Counted from the stretch's first letter, positions 8,741 to 19,295 are shown. The stretch: DNA of 64,000 nt from Paenibacillus sp. DMB20 (GCF_000987955.1 NZ_LAZU01000018.1:97819-161818); one strand, 5' to 3'. Notes: generated by a model from the sequence alone, not told the origin. Numbers and translations are program-made.

Positions 8741-10831
8741 ATGTTTAAGAGGACAGCGAGAAAAGTAATCGGCATGATGACGTCCCTCGTTTTGATCTCG
8801 GGCCTCACGGTCAGCGCGGTGCCGGTCAAGGCCGAAACCGTCGCAGGGACTACGTATTACGTGGATCATGCCGGCGGGAACGACAACAATTCGGGAACGA
8901 ACCCGGATGCAGCGTGGAAATCGCTGGGGAAGGTGAACGCGACGACCTTTGCCCCGGGAGATCGCATTTTGTTCAAAGCAGGTGGGACCTGGCAGGGACA
9001 GCTGTGGCCCAAGGGGTCTGGGGCCGAGGGCAGCCCAATCGTCATCGACATGTACGGGACAGGGAACAAACCGCTTATCTCCGGCGTGACCTCGGAACTC
9101 CAAACGGTCTTTTTAAAGAATCAGCAGTACTGGGAAATTAACAATCTGGAAGTGACGAACCCATCGTCCGAGCCGTTTACGAGAGATTGGAAGGGTGCCC
9201 GCGGAGAGCGGCGAGGCGTCTACATCCTGAATGAGGAAGGCGGAATTCTGAACCATATCCATATCAAAAATCTTGACGTCCATGATGTCGATGGCGTGTA
9301 TACGACCCGGTCCGGAGGGATCATTTTCGACTCCGTGGGTTCATGGGTGCCAAGCGCTTTTAACGATGTGCTCATTGACGGCAATACGTTAACCGATGTG
9401 GACGCGTATGGAATTTACATCGGCTCCAACTGCATCGTTCGATACGGCATGGGCGATTTGTGGGAATGGGTGCCCAAACCGTACGGGGCTTGGACGCCGT
9501 CAACCGGCGTAAAGATCTCAAACAATACCGTAGTTCGCGCGGCAACCGGCGGCATCGCCTGGAATGTAACGGATGGCGCGGTGGTGGAGCATAATACCGT
9601 TCAGGAAGCCACTTATTTGGCGACCAATGCTTCCATCTGGTGGGCTTATGCCGACAACAACGTAGTCCAGTATAATGAATCGTTTGCCAGCCGCAACGGT
9701 TCGGAAGACGGTACGGGCTTCGATGTGGATGCCGGCAATCTGGGCTCCCTGGTCCAATACAATTACAGCCATGATAATGCCGGCGGTTTCATGCTCTATG
9801 TTAATGACACCTATAACACGATCAATACGATTGTAAGATATAACATCAGCCAAAATGACAGGGCCCGTATTTTCCGCTACAGCGGCTCCATCGATACGGT
9901 GCTGAATTACAACAACACCATTTATGTCGGGGCTGCTTCCGGGAATCCGGTGATGAGCGATTACTTCACCAAAGCCTCCGGCAGTCCGAAGAATATCAAA
10001 AATTATAACAACGCGTACTACAGCGTCGGGGACAGAGGCTGGACGCTAACGGGCCAAACCTTTGACAATAACGCCTATTTCGGCGGCAAAACGTTGGTTA
10101 GCGCCGATGCCCATAAGGTGACGGCAAATCCGAAATTCGTGAATCCGGGCAGCGGAGGAACCGGAATGGATACGGTTGACGGCTACCGGCTTCAAAGCGA
10201 TTCTCCGCTGATTGGCGCGGGGGTTCCGATTGCCGATAACGGAGGAAGGGATTACTTCGGCAATCCGCTGTATAACGGGGATCCGGATATCGGAGCGTTT
10301 GAGTATCAGGGAACCGTACCTCCCGCCACCGGTAAAACCCCGATCACCTATACGCCGGCGCCGATCACGCCGATGCCGACGCCGCCGGGACCCGCTCCGG
10401 GAAATCTGGCGCCGCTCGCAACCGCAACGGCATCGGTTGCAACCTTGTCCACCAGCTCCATCAAATGGCTGACTGACGGCTCCTACGACAGAGCCTGGTC
10501 CAGCGTGGACAAGGGCGTAACCTTTCCGAACTATGTCACGCTTGATTTTGGAACGAAGCCTGTAACCGCCAATCAATTGAAAATCGTAACAAGATTCGGA
10601 ACGGGCCAAGGCATCACCACGCTTGATCTGGAGTACTTTAACGGCACGGACTGGGTACCGTTAAAGACAGGCATCCAATGGGTTTGGAAGTACGGCGACC
10701 AGACGAACGAAACCCAAACGGTTGATTTCGACCCGACGACCGCTGCCAAGTTCAGGTTGAAAGTGGGCGGAGCGAACCTGAAATGGGGCAATTTCGCGAT
10801 CAATGAGCTGGAAATGTACTATAATCGGTAA
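8741..10831 (+). CDS. Secreted right-handed beta-helix protein with C-terminal discoidin-like domain
   Basis: A 696-residue exported protein. The signal peptide runs through MTSLVLISGLTVSAVPVKAE. The mature N-terminus TYYVDHAGGNDNNSGTNPD-AWKSLGKV and GDRILFKAGGTW match the opening of pectate-lyase-3-like beta-helix enzymes. Residues about 120-510 hold the coil repeats (VLIDGNTLTDV, ISNNTVVRAATGG, VVEHNTVQEAT). A Pro/Thr linker (residues about 525-555) leads to an F5/8-type-C-like module ending LKWGNFAINELEMYY. It is probably a polysaccharide lyase or hydrolase; the substrate cannot be read from sequence. The neighbouring sugar-uptake operon supports a shared glycan-use role. Confidence 0.8.
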   Translation: MFKRTARKVIGMMTSLVLISGLTVSAVPVKAETVAGTTYYVDHAGGNDNNSGTNPDAAWKSLGKVNATTFAPGDRILFKAGGTWQGQLWPKGSGAEGSPIVIDMYGTGNKPLISGVTSELQTVFLKNQQYWEINNLEVTNPSSEPFTRDWKGARGERRGVYILNEEGGILNHIHIKNLDVHDVDGVYTTRSGGIIFDSVGSWVPSAFNDVLIDGNTLTDVDAYGIYIGSNCIVRYGMGDLWEWVPKPYGAWTPSTGVKISNNTVVRAATGGIAWNVTDGAVVEHNTVQEATYLATNASIWWAYADNNVVQYNESFASRNGSEDGTGFDVDAGNLGSLVQYNYSHDNAGGFMLYVNDTYNTINTIVRYNISQNDRARIFRYSGSIDTVLNYNNTIYVGAASGNPVMSDYFTKASGSPKNIKNYNNAYYSVGDRGWTLTGQTFDNNAYFGGKTLVSADAHKVTANPKFVNPGSGGTGMDTVDGYRLQSDSPLIGAGVPIADNGGRDYFGNPLYNGDPDIGAFEYQGTVPPATGKTPITYTPAPITPMPTPPGPAPGNLAPLATATASVATLSTSSIKWLTDGSYDRAWSSVDKGVTFPNYVTLDFGTKPVTANQLKIVTRFGTGQGITTLDLEYFNGTDWVPLKTGIQWVWKYGDQTNETQTVDFDPTTAAKFRLKVGGANLKWGNFAINELEMYYNR

Positions 10832-10900
10832 TCTATTTGTGATAGTTAAGAAATGCGCAATCCAAGGGCTTGTACCTTCTTAAATTCCAGGGCAAGCCCC

Positions 10901-10937
10901 AAAAAAAGAATCTTCCTTAGGGATGATTCTTTTTTTT
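10901..10937 (+). terminator. Rho-independent terminator after the beta-helix gene
   Basis: AAAGAATC pairs with GATTCTTT, extended by A-T pairs, and ends in a long T-run. Confidence 0.85.
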
Positions 10938-11003
10938 GTTAATCACTATACTTGATGATAGTGGAACCTGTACCAATATGGGGGTTAATCTGGGGGGGAG
11001 AAC

Positions 11004-12747
11004 ATGAAACTTCATGCTGCGGGAAAAGCATCCCGGTGGTTCGTGTATCAAAAAATCGTCGTTGTGTTCGTCTTATTATTGCTTCCTCTCATTTCCATGA
11101 ATATTTGGCTTAATTACAAGGGGATGTCCACGACCAAACATGCCATTCTGAACTCGTCTTTGGCAGGCGCGTCGTTTTACTCCAAACAGCTGGATAAAGA
11201 AATGTATTTTATTCGGAATTTGCAGCTGCAGCTGTTGAACGACAAGGATCTTCAGAAACTCAGCTTCCGCGGCGGCATGCTGGAGAATTACGAAGAGGTG
11301 GAACTGATAGAGCAGGCCAGGGACCGGCTGACCATGCTAACGGTATCGAGCGAATATGTGGTGAATGCCGGCGTTTACGTTGAAAATATCGGCAAAACCA
11401 TCTCCACGGTTTCGGGCGTTACCAATATACCAAACGATGAAATGAGGCTGATATCGTCGCTTATGTCGGCTACGCCCAAACCCTCCTTTTACAGAAGCGG
11501 CGACCGGATCTTTTTCATTGAAACCGAAAATAACGGTAGCATCTGGTCATACATTGAGATCTCCAAGCCGAGGCTGCTGGAAGCATTAACCGAAATCGCA
11601 AAGCTGTATCCGGAATCTGAAGTATTGCTGGGCAATGAAGAATGGGGCACCGTGTTGACGACAGCGCGGGAACCGGGAGAATCCGCCGGAATTCTGGGCC
11701 TTGCCGAGGGAGAGGAAATGCATGACTCCGATACGCCAATGATCAAAAAAAATGAAGGGCATCAGCTATTATATTATCCAAAATGAAGTCGGTTCACTGA
11801 ATTTATCGCTCATCATGTACGTGAACCAGAATGAAATCACCCGTCCCCTAAGCCAATTCACGACTTGGTTTTACGCATTGTTTTTCATAGCCCTTATCGT
11901 CATGATTCTGTATTCCTTCTCGGTCAATCTCATGATCCACAGGCCTTTATCCAAACTGGTCAAGGCGTTTCATATGCTCGAAACCGATAATCTGAATATC
12001 ATGATCGAATCCAAATCAAAGGATGAGTTTCATTATGTGTTCAACAGCTTTAACAATATGGCGCTTAAATTGAAGAATTCGATCGAGGAAAACTATGAGC
12101 AAAAAATAGCATTGCAGCACTCCCAGCTCAAGCAGCTGCAATCCCAGATCAATCCGCATTTTTTGTATAACAGCTTCTTCAACATTTACATGATGTGCAA
12201 GGTCGGAGACGCGGACGGTGCCGCGGAGCTTTCGCAAAAGCTGGCGAGTTATTACCAATATATCACCAGAAGCGGCGCGGATCAGGTTCCGTTTTATAAA
12301 GAATACCGTCATGCGCTGGATTACTGCGATATTCAGTGCATCCGTTTTTCGAACCGGATTGCTTATGAATACGGGGAAATCGCGGATATCCCCCCGGCCA
12401 TTACCGTACCGCGGCTGATCATTCAACCCATTGTCGAAAATATCTTCGAACATGCTTTCGAAGATGATGCCCGGGAAGGGATGATCTATATTCATGCGGA
12501 GTACCGGGATGGCGGATTGCGGGTCACCGTGGAGGATAACGGAAATCTGGCAACCGATGCGAAGATCGAACATTTGCGCGAAAAGCTCGCAACCCCTTCC
12601 AAGCATATTGAAAAAACGGGACTAATCAATGTCAATAACAGGCTTCAGCTTAAATACGGGCCAGGCAGCGGGCTATTCGCCTCGCGGAGCTCTTATGGCG
12701 GATTAAGGATAGATCTGATCGTTTTTACTGGAAAAGAGGAGGCATAA
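11004..12747 (+). CDS. YesM-type sensor histidine kinase (frameshifted)
   Basis: A membrane sensor of the family that pairs with AraC-type regulators for sugar uptake. An N-terminal membrane segment (IVVVFVLLLLPLISMNIWL) is followed by an extracellular dCache-like region. The second membrane segment (WFYALFFIALIVMILYSF) leads to a HAMP linker and the His-kinase domain with QSQINPHFLYNSFFNIYM (phospho-acceptor His). The ATPase boxes PRLIIQPIVENIFEHAF and VEDNG follow. One extra A in the A8 run 11745-11752 separates the sensor and kinase halves; with seven the reading is IKKMKGISYYIIQNE. The regulator starts four bases downstream. Confidence 0.88.
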
Positions 12748-12750
12748 CCC

Positions 12751-14092
12751 ATGTATCGACTGTTAATCGTAGACGACGAACCGGCTATAACCAACGGCCT
12801 GGTTCAGCTTTTTCAGGAGAATCCGCAGTTTGAACTTGATGTATGCAAAGCCTATTCCGCGAGGGAGGCGCTTGAGATCGCCAGGAAAATGAAGCTGGAC
12901 ATTCTTGTCAGCGACATCCGCATGCCCCAAAAGAACGGTCTGCAGCTCGTTGACGAAATCACATACTATTGGCCGCTGTGCAGGATTATTTTTCTTACCG
13001 GCTACAGCGAATTTGAATTTGTGCATGAGGCCCTGCGCAAAAATGCAGACAATTATATCCTGAAAACGGAAGGCATCGAGCCGATCTTTCAGGCGGTGAA
13101 AGAGGCTTCCTGCAAGCTTGATGAGGAGAACCGCCGCCGAATTCAGGAAGAGAAGGCAAAGAAACATTTTCAAATCGCCGAGCGCTTTTTGAAAAACGAG
13201 CTTGTAGAGAGGATGCTGAACGGTGAGCCGGTTCCAACTCTTTTGTCCGAGTCCCGTTATGAGGAGTTGAACTTCCGTATCCATGTTGACCAGCCTTCCT
13301 TCTTTCTGGTCGGCCGGATCGATAACTTGGAGGTCATGACCAAGGAAGCGGTCCAGTCGGTTCAAGGGACGTTTCAAAATTATCTGCCCTCCTCGTTTGT
13401 CAATGAGCATGTTGTATATGAACATCATTCTTTGATATGGCTGCTTCAACCCGATTCGGAGCTGCTCGGCCGTTTTCAGGATAATGGTCCGGAGTCGGAG
13501 CTGGATTGGAAAGGGATAGCGGCCTATATAAAAGGAATTCTGGAGCTTGTACAAAACGAGTGCGAGGAGTTGCTCGGGGTTTCCGTATCCTTCGGGATAT
13601 CCCATAACCTGAAGGGACGGTGGGATTCGATCCGGCGGCAGTATGAAACTCTGCTGTCCATCCTGCAGCGCAGGGCCGAACTTGGCCAGTGCATGGTCAT
13701 CGTTGACATTGAACAGGCCGTCAAATATGAAGAGGCTTTGGTTCAGCACGGCCGAATGCAGCAGGATGAGATGAAATCAATGGTAATCGATCAGATACAT
13801 AGGTACATCCAGAAGCATTTATCGGGCGATGTCTCCCTGACCGCGATAGCGGATGAGGTGCATTTTAACCCGTCTTACCTCTCACGGTACTACAAACAGA
13901 TGACGGGCCATAATCTGCTGGAATTTATTCAGACGAAAAAACTGGAAGCCGCACTTCATCTGATGCTGCATACCAACCTGAAGTTGAACGAGATTGCCGC
14001 CCGGGTCGGTTTTGATTCGCATTCTTATTTCACTACATTTTTCAAGAAAAAAAATGGGCGTTTCCCCTCAGGAATACCGGAACTCCATATAA
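12751..14092 (+). CDS. YesN-type response regulator with AraC DNA-binding domain (C-terminal frameshift)
   Basis: The receiver domain has VDDEPAITNG, the phospho-acceptor Asp in DILVSDIRMPQKNG and an ILKTEG end. After a long middle region comes an AraC/XylS double helix-turn-helix: VSLTAIADEVHFNPSYLSRYYKQ, then LKLNEIAARVGFDSHSYF. An A8 run at 14047-14054 shifts the frame just before the end. With seven A residues the C-terminus is FFKKKMGVSPQEYRNSI, the standard AraC ending. As written, the uncorrected frame continues to 14106. It is expected to activate the lipoprotein-permease genes just downstream. Confidence 0.88.
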
Positions 14093-14129
14093 GTAAAAAA
14101 AAGTGATAGCAATGTAAAAAACTCAAAAT

Positions 14130-14143
14130 TGTTAGCGCTTTCC
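14130..14143 (+). promoter_or_regulatory. CcpA-box-like site before the sugar-binding lipoprotein gene
   Basis: TGTTAGCGCTTTCC resembles the catabolite-responsive element consensus except at the last position. It sits about 75 bases before the start at 14217, in the promoter region of an ABC uptake operon. Confidence 0.4.
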
Positions 14144-14216
14144 CTTGGGATTTATAATGAATGCATGAAGCACGGTTAACACGATTACGGTACGCAAAAG
14201 GGGGAAGGCCTTCAAC

Positions 14217-15941
14217 ATGAAACGACTCAAACCATGGAAAATGATTTTGATTGCCGCGATGACGCTATCGGTATTATCCGCCTGTTCAAGTCAAGGAAAC
14301 GAGCCTGCCGGCTCAACTCCCCAGACCTCTTCCCAGGAGGAGAACCAAACCGCTGCACCACCCGAACCGCTGGGCAAATACCCGGAAACGGTAACGGTAA
14401 CGGAGGTGCTCGGCTACAATCCGCCCGAAGATCCGCGGACGCCTAAGGGCATAACGCCCGAACAGAATGCGTATCTCAAAGATTTAAAAGATATGTTGAA
14501 TATTGAAGTCAAATACAAATGGACGGTTCCGTCGAGCCAGTTCGAGCAGAAATTCTCATTAGCCATGGCATCCGCCGATCTGCCGGATATCATCGAGCTG
14601 GACCCGAAAAATTTCGAGAAACTGAAGAAACAGGATATGCTGGCCGATCTTACGCAAGCCTATAACGATTACGCATCTCCGACGCTTAAGAAGTATATGG
14701 AGTCCGACGGCGGTTTTGCCATGAAGACGTTTAATTCGGAGGGCAAGCAATTAGGGATTCCGGCATTCGAGGATCCTTTCCTGTCAACGCAGCTTCTATG
14801 GATACGGAAGGACTGGCTTGACAACCTGAAGCTGGAGCCGCCAAAAACGATGGATGATCTGGAGAAGGTCGCCAAGGCTTTTGTGCAAAATGACCCGGAT
14901 CAAAACGGCGTAAACGACACCTACGGCATTGCGATGCAAAAGAATCTGTTCTTCTGGGGCTTTGATCTGAGAGGCTTCTTCAACGGGTTCGGCGCTTATC
15001 CGTCCATCGGCGACAATCAGACGGCCTGGATTAAGGACAGCGGCGGCAAGCTGATTCCGGGCATCATTCAACCGGAAGTCAAAACGGCGCTCGGCAAACT
15101 GCAATCCTGGTACAAGGACGGCATTCTGGATAAAGAATTTGCGCTGAAGGATGAGAACAAGTCGGTTGAAGACATCACGGCAGGCAAAGTCGGCATTTCC
15201 TACGGCGAATGGTGGTATCCGAACTGGCCGTTGAACCTGAACGTCGACAAGGATCCGAAGGCGGATTGGATTGCGGTTCAGATCCCCGGTGTGGACGGAC
15301 CCGGCAAGTCGCTGGTTCCCAAAATCCGGAGCAGCAAGATTTTCGCCGTAAACCAGAAATCGAAAAATCCGGAAGCGGCGATTAAAATGATCAACTTCTA
15401 TATAGAAATGGGCAACAAGAAATACATGGACCAGAATAAAGCCGAAAAAGGATATGTCTACAATTGGTTCAACCCGCGGATTTATAACCCAGCCCAAATC
15501 GATACGATCTTTACGGAAGTCAACAAGGCGCTGGATGCGAATCAGACGGAAATCACGCTGGATGACGAAAATTACAAGAACGTGGCCGACGTGTTCAAAG
15601 CAACCAAGGATTACCTTGCGGGCAATACGGCGAATGCTACCAAAGGGGTAAACTGGGGGCAGTATTTCAGCCGTGCGGCGAAAGACGGCGGATGGGGCAT
15701 GACTCGTCAGATCAAAGAGAGCCAAGCGTTTGTGAACAACGAATTTTATGGCCTGCCTACGGAAACCCAAGTGGAAAAAGGATCGCAGCTGGACAAGCTG
15801 ATGCAGGAGACCTTTACCAAGATTATTATGGGCGCTCCTCTGGATGAATTCGATAAGTTCGCGGAAAGCTGGAAAACCCTGGGCGGCGACAAAATTACCC
15901 AAGAGGTCAATGATTGGTACAGCACGCAGGCTGCGAAATAA
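14217..15941 (+). CDS. Extracellular solute-binding lipoprotein, LplA/YtcQ type
   Basis: A 574-residue ABC-importer binding protein. The lipoprotein signal ends LSVLSAC (lipobox, Cys at about residue 22), then a Ser/Thr/Gln-rich linker. The mature part has the Family-1 solute-binding features of large LplA-like proteins: SADLPDIIELDP, QLLWIRKDWLDNLKLEPPKTMDDLEKVAKAF (hinge region) and GVNDTYGIAM. It belongs to the group that binds oligosaccharides in Paenibacillus and Bacillus; the ligand is unknown. Both permeases follow. No ATPase gene is present here, so a shared MsmX-like ATPase encoded elsewhere is likely. Confidence 0.87.
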   Translation: MKRLKPWKMILIAAMTLSVLSACSSQGNEPAGSTPQTSSQEENQTAAPPEPLGKYPETVTVTEVLGYNPPEDPRTPKGITPEQNAYLKDLKDMLNIEVKYKWTVPSSQFEQKFSLAMASADLPDIIELDPKNFEKLKKQDMLADLTQAYNDYASPTLKKYMESDGGFAMKTFNSEGKQLGIPAFEDPFLSTQLLWIRKDWLDNLKLEPPKTMDDLEKVAKAFVQNDPDQNGVNDTYGIAMQKNLFFWGFDLRGFFNGFGAYPSIGDNQTAWIKDSGGKLIPGIIQPEVKTALGKLQSWYKDGILDKEFALKDENKSVEDITAGKVGISYGEWWYPNWPLNLNVDKDPKADWIAVQIPGVDGPGKSLVPKIRSSKIFAVNQKSKNPEAAIKMINFYIEMGNKKYMDQNKAEKGYVYNWFNPRIYNPAQIDTIFTEVNKALDANQTEITLDDENYKNVADVFKATKDYLAGNTANATKGVNWGQYFSRAAKDGGWGMTRQIKESQAFVNNEFYGLPTETQVEKGSQLDKLMQETFTKIIMGAPLDEFDKFAESWKTLGGDKITQEVNDWYSTQAAK

Positions 15942-16029
15942 TTTTTTTGGGAATTGAAACGAAACGGGGGAGGATGAGCCTGGAAAATCGGCAAATCCCT
16001 CCCGTTTTAAAATAAACGGAGGTTCAGCC

Positions 16030-16923
16030 ATGAAAACGCTTAAAAAAAGAATATCCGCTGCATTTGATGCTGCTGCCCGGAATCATCGTCACGCTGATTT
16101 ATGCCTATGGCCCCATGGCCGGCCTTGTGATGGCTTTCCAGCAATTCGAGCCGCTTTTCAGGTTTTTTCAACTCCGAGTTTGTCGGATTTGATAATTTTC
16201 GGTATGTGTTCGAACTGCCGGATTTTAAGCAGGTACTCTTAAATACGATTATTATCTCCATTTCCAAAATGGTGCTGTTCTTGCTCGTTCCCCTGATCCT
16301 GGCATTGCTGCTTAACGAGGTCGCCAGAAGATGGTTCTCGCGTTTCATACAATCCGCCATCTTCCTGCCGTTCTTTCTCTCCTGGACGGTTCTTGGCGGC
16401 GTGATCATCGAGCTGTTCTCCTTGAACGGGCCGGTCAACGGGCTGCTCGGCGCTTTGGGCATGGAGCCCGTCATGTTCATGCTGGATAATCAATGGTTCC
16501 GCGGGATCGTGATCGGGTCGGACGTCTGGAAAGGGATGGGTTATAACATGATCGTCATGCTTGCCGCCATTACGGGCATTAACTCGACATTATACGAGGC
16601 GGCCGAGGTTGACGGTGCAGGAAGATGGAAGCAAATGCTCCATGTTACGCTTCCGGGGATGGCCCCCATTTTGATCCTGCTTGGCGTGTTAAGCCTCGGC
16701 GGAATCCTGAATGCAGGTTTCGAGCAAATCCTGATCATGTATAATCCAACGGTTTACGCGGGTGCGGACGTGATCGATACCTTCGTCTACCGGCTCGGAA
16801 TGTTTAGCCAACAATTTGGACCAGCCGCCGCCGTCGGACTTTTTTAAATCCGTGATTTCGCTGGTTCTCGTGTCCGTGACCTACTATGCGGCTTACAAAT
16901 ATAACAATTACCGGATCTTTTAG
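16030..16923 (+). CDS. Sugar ABC transporter permease, LplB type (three homopolymer frameshifts)
   Basis: The first permease of the importer. Correcting three one-base overcalls gives one continuous MalF-like protein of about 296 residues: A7 at 16042-16048, T6 at 16163-16168 and T6 at 16840-16845. Corrected segments read GIIVTLIYAYGPMAGLVMAF (first helix), then FVGFDNFRYVFELPDFKQVLLNT. The EAA loop is EAAEVDGAGRWKQMLHVTLPG, and the C-terminus ends YKYNNYRIF before the TAG at 16921-16923. Its start follows CGGAGG. Three breaks in one gene, all of the same kind, argue for sequence error. Confidence 0.82.
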
Positions 16924-16938
16924 GCTGGAGGTAGAAAG

Positions 16939-17826
16939 ATGCACAGACCAACAATCAGCAGAAGGCTTTTCGTGATAATGAATACGCTGCTGCTCACCGC
17001 AATCACCCTGCTCGGCATCATCCCGTTCATCCACTTGCTCTCCATTTCGCTCAGCTCGAATACGGCCGCCATGGCCGGCGAGGTGAAGCTTTGGCCGGTC
17101 GGCTTTAATCTGGATGCCTATAGATACCTGGGCGAAAAGGTTGAATTTTTCCGCTCGCTGTGGGTGTCCGTTGAACGGGTGGTGCTGGGGACCGTCGTAA
17201 ATATGTTTCTTGTGTTCATTACCGCATTCCCGCTTTCGAAATCCAACAGCCAGTTTAAGTACAGAACGCCGTATGTGTGGTTTTTTGCCATCACGATGTT
17301 TTTCGGCGGCGGGTTGATCCCCACCTATATTATCGTGAAGAATACGGGCTTGATCGATTCCATTTGGGCGCTGATTCTGCCCGGTGCGCTGAATGTATGG
17401 AACATGGTGCTGATGCTGAATTTTTTCAGAACCATTCCGAAGGAACTGGATGAAGCGGCAACGATTGACGGTGCGGGACACTGGAGGGTGTTATGGTCCA
17501 TTTACCTGCCGGTATCCCTGCCGTCCATCGCAACCATTGGACTGTTTACCATCGTGGGACATTGGAATGCCTGGTTCGATGGAATCCTGTACTTGAATTC
17601 GCCCGAAAAATACCCGCTTCAAACCTATCTGTCCACCCTGATCATGTCAATTAATTCCCAGCTGACCTCCATTTCGATCGAGCAGATCAAGGCAATGGAA
17701 AACCTGAGCGAGAAAACGCTGCGCACGGCCCAAATTTTCATGGGTGCGCTGCCGATTATGGTGGTTTATCCATTCCTGCAAAAATACTTCGTCAAAGGGA
17801 TGACCGTAGGGAGCGTCAAGGAATAG
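16939..17826 (+). CDS. Sugar ABC transporter permease, LplC/YtcP type
   Basis: A 295-residue MalG-like permease with six hydrophobic segments (first TLLLTAITLLGIIPFIHLLSI). The EAA loop contacting the ATPase is DEAATIDGAGHWRVLWSIYLP, and the usual C-terminal PFLQKYFVKGMTVGSVKE is complete. It starts 15 bases after the LplB-like gene behind GGAGG. It is the last chromosomal gene before the prophage. Its T6 runs are in frame. Confidence 0.92.
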   Translation: MHRPTISRRLFVIMNTLLLTAITLLGIIPFIHLLSISLSSNTAAMAGEVKLWPVGFNLDAYRYLGEKVEFFRSLWVSVERVVLGTVVNMFLVFITAFPLSKSNSQFKYRTPYVWFFAITMFFGGGLIPTYIIVKNTGLIDSIWALILPGALNVWNMVLMLNFFRTIPKELDEAATIDGAGHWRVLWSIYLPVSLPSIATIGLFTIVGHWNAWFDGILYLNSPEKYPLQTYLSTLIMSINSQLTSISIEQIKAMENLSEKTLRTAQIFMGALPIMVVYPFLQKYFVKGMTVGSVKE

Positions 17827-18064
17827 AGCGTATGGGAAAGAGGGATTGAAGTAAACCAGTGAATAGCTTGAAACATCGGGGCGTGCTTGCAGCGGAAAAT
17901 CCACGACAGAGTTGCTTCTAAAATCTCTGCAGTAGTGCGCGCGCTTAACTCTTGCATGGGTGCGCGCCTATCCGTTATAATAACGTTGAACGAGAGTTAG
18001 GCGCAGGATAAACGTTGTAGCTAACGCAGGCAATACGTTGTCTTGACGCAATTTTAGTCTGAAG
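17827..18064 (+). other. Non-coding stretch before the left att site
   Basis: No gene is seen. It holds the promoter at 17952-17981 and two copies of a GTGCGCG-type motif (about 17936 and 17958) that also occurs several times in the right prophage end. The motif is the reverse complement of part of the tRNA-Pro anticodon arm (TAGCGCGCACCC). Confidence 0.6.
17952..17981 (+). promoter_or_regulatory. Promoter of the interrupted tRNA-Pro copy
   Basis: TTGCAT and TATAAT are separated by 18 bases, about 90 bases upstream of the truncated tRNA. The spacer (GGGTGCGCGCCTAT...) is very similar to that of the promoter at 59582-59611 before the complete tRNA. Confidence 0.7.
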
Positions 18065-18109
18065 CAGTGTCGGGGTATGGCGCAGTCTGGTAGCGCGCAC
18101 CCTTGGGGT
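18065..18109 (+). repeat. attL core: truncated tRNA-Pro 5-prime half
   Basis: Identical over 45 bases to 59707-59751. It contains the acceptor 5-prime strand, D arm and anticodon arm up to the anticodon loop of tRNA-Pro(GGG), then diverges into phage sequence. No functional tRNA can be made from this copy. Confidence 0.95.
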
Positions 18110-18160
18110 TTCCTCACGTAAAATATCCGCTATAAACCGCGCTATATCAACGTTTTTAAC

Positions 18161-18180
18161 GATGGGCTTTCCGCACAATG
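18161..18180 (+). repeat. Left attP arm repeat (candidate integrase arm site)
   Basis: GATGGGCTTTCCGCACAATG lies about 50 bases inside the left core. A near copy (one T fewer, one C-to-T change) lies at 59649-59667, about 40 bases inside the right core, so the two would flank the core in circular phage DNA. Confidence 0.6.
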
Positions 18181-18263
18181 TAACGCATGTGTGCGCGCCT
18201 AAAAAGTCGAAGGGTTTGCGTCTCCTTATCGTATTCAATTTTACGAAAGGAGGCGTTTTTTAT

Positions 18264-19295
18264 TTGGACAATCGGATGGGCAAACGGTATAAAAACGGCC
18301 GCAATGAGAGAGGCGCGGATAAGTCGCTGGATGAGTTATTCGATATATTCTACGCGGCAAAAGTTGCGGAAGGGAGATCGCCCCGCACACTAGAATTATA
18401 CAACGAGAGTTATCGTTATTTTTGTGCATACATGACTGAGGTAGACGTAGAGAGGACGATTACCGCAGTAACGCCGGATTTGCTCCGCAAGTACGTTGCA
18501 TGGCTACTACATAGCAAACGCAAGTGGGACGGTCATCCGCACAAACATGAACGGGACATGACGGTCGGTCTTTCGCCGGTAACGGTAAACACGAAAATGA
18601 AGACGTTAAAAACAATGTTCAACTTCTTGGAGGAAGAAGGAATTATTGATCGGAATCCTTCCGCGAGGATTAGAAAAGTCAAGGAACCAGAGAAGCAAAT
18701 AACCATTATGAGCGTTGAAGAGATGAAGCAGCTGATGGCGGCACCTAATCAAAAGACATACGCCGGCTTTCGCGATTACGTCATAATAAACGTACTCATC
18801 GATTCATTCTGCCGTATTAACGAAGTACTGTCGCTAAAAAGATCAGACGTGGATTTTGATCATGATTCAATTTACATTAATGAAATTGTGGCCAAATCGA
18901 GAAGGGGACGAACCGTTCCGCTTCAAAGACGGACGATGCGACTTATACAAGAATTGATAAAGGAATGCGAGGAGTTTGACTCGGAATACGTGTTTTTAAC
19001 AAACTACGGCGGTCCTTTGCGTGATGATCGTTTTCGGGATCGTTTGAAGAATTACGCAGAAAAAGTCGGAATTAACATCCGGATACACCCGCACCTATTT
19101 CGGCATACGTCGGCTACGCTGTTTTTGGAAAACGGCGGAACAGAGCGCTATCTGGCGGAGATTATGGGTCACTCTGATTTGCGTATGGTCTCACGTTATA
19201 CTCATCTTTCACAAAAATCTATCAAAGAAAAGCATGATGAATTTTCGCCAATGAATAACGTCATCAGCAATCTTCAGAAAAAGCGTAAGCAGTAG
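18264..19295 (+). CDS. Tyrosine recombinase (phage integrase), next to attL
   Basis: A 343-residue site-specific recombinase, the likely integrase for the tRNA-Pro site. The SAM-like N-terminal domain (LDELFDIFYAAKVAEGRSPRTLELYNESYRYF) precedes a catalytic domain. Catalytic residues include Arg in SFCRINEVLSL, HLFRHTSATLF (H-x-x-R), GHSDLRMVSRYTHL (His and nucleophilic Tyr). I chose the TTG at 18264, ten bases after AAAGGAGG; the longer frame from 18162 lacks such a site. It is the first gene inside the element, as expected for an integrase beside its att site. Confidence 0.92.
   Translation: MDNRMGKRYKNGRNERGADKSLDELFDIFYAAKVAEGRSPRTLELYNESYRYFCAYMTEVDVERTITAVTPDLLRKYVAWLLHSKRKWDGHPHKHERDMTVGLSPVTVNTKMKTLKTMFNFLEEEGIIDRNPSARIRKVKEPEKQITIMSVEEMKQLMAAPNQKTYAGFRDYVIINVLIDSFCRINEVLSLKRSDVDFDHDSIYINEIVAKSRRGRTVPLQRRTMRLIQELIKECEEFDSEYVFLTNYGGPLRDDRFRDRLKNYAEKVGINIRIHPHLFRHTSATLFLENGGTERYLAEIMGHSDLRMVSRYTHLSQKSIKEKHDEFSPMNNVISNLQKKRKQ

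Noticed and set aside
14796..16031. 411-codon minus-strand open frame opposite the LplA-like gene
   Set aside because: A shadow of the codon pattern of a well-supported lipoprotein gene; no ribosome binding site or family match.
18162..18263. Longer N-terminus for the first integrase
   Set aside because: No ribosome binding site supports it, it overlaps the att arm repeat, and the TTG at 18264 follows AAAGGAGG.
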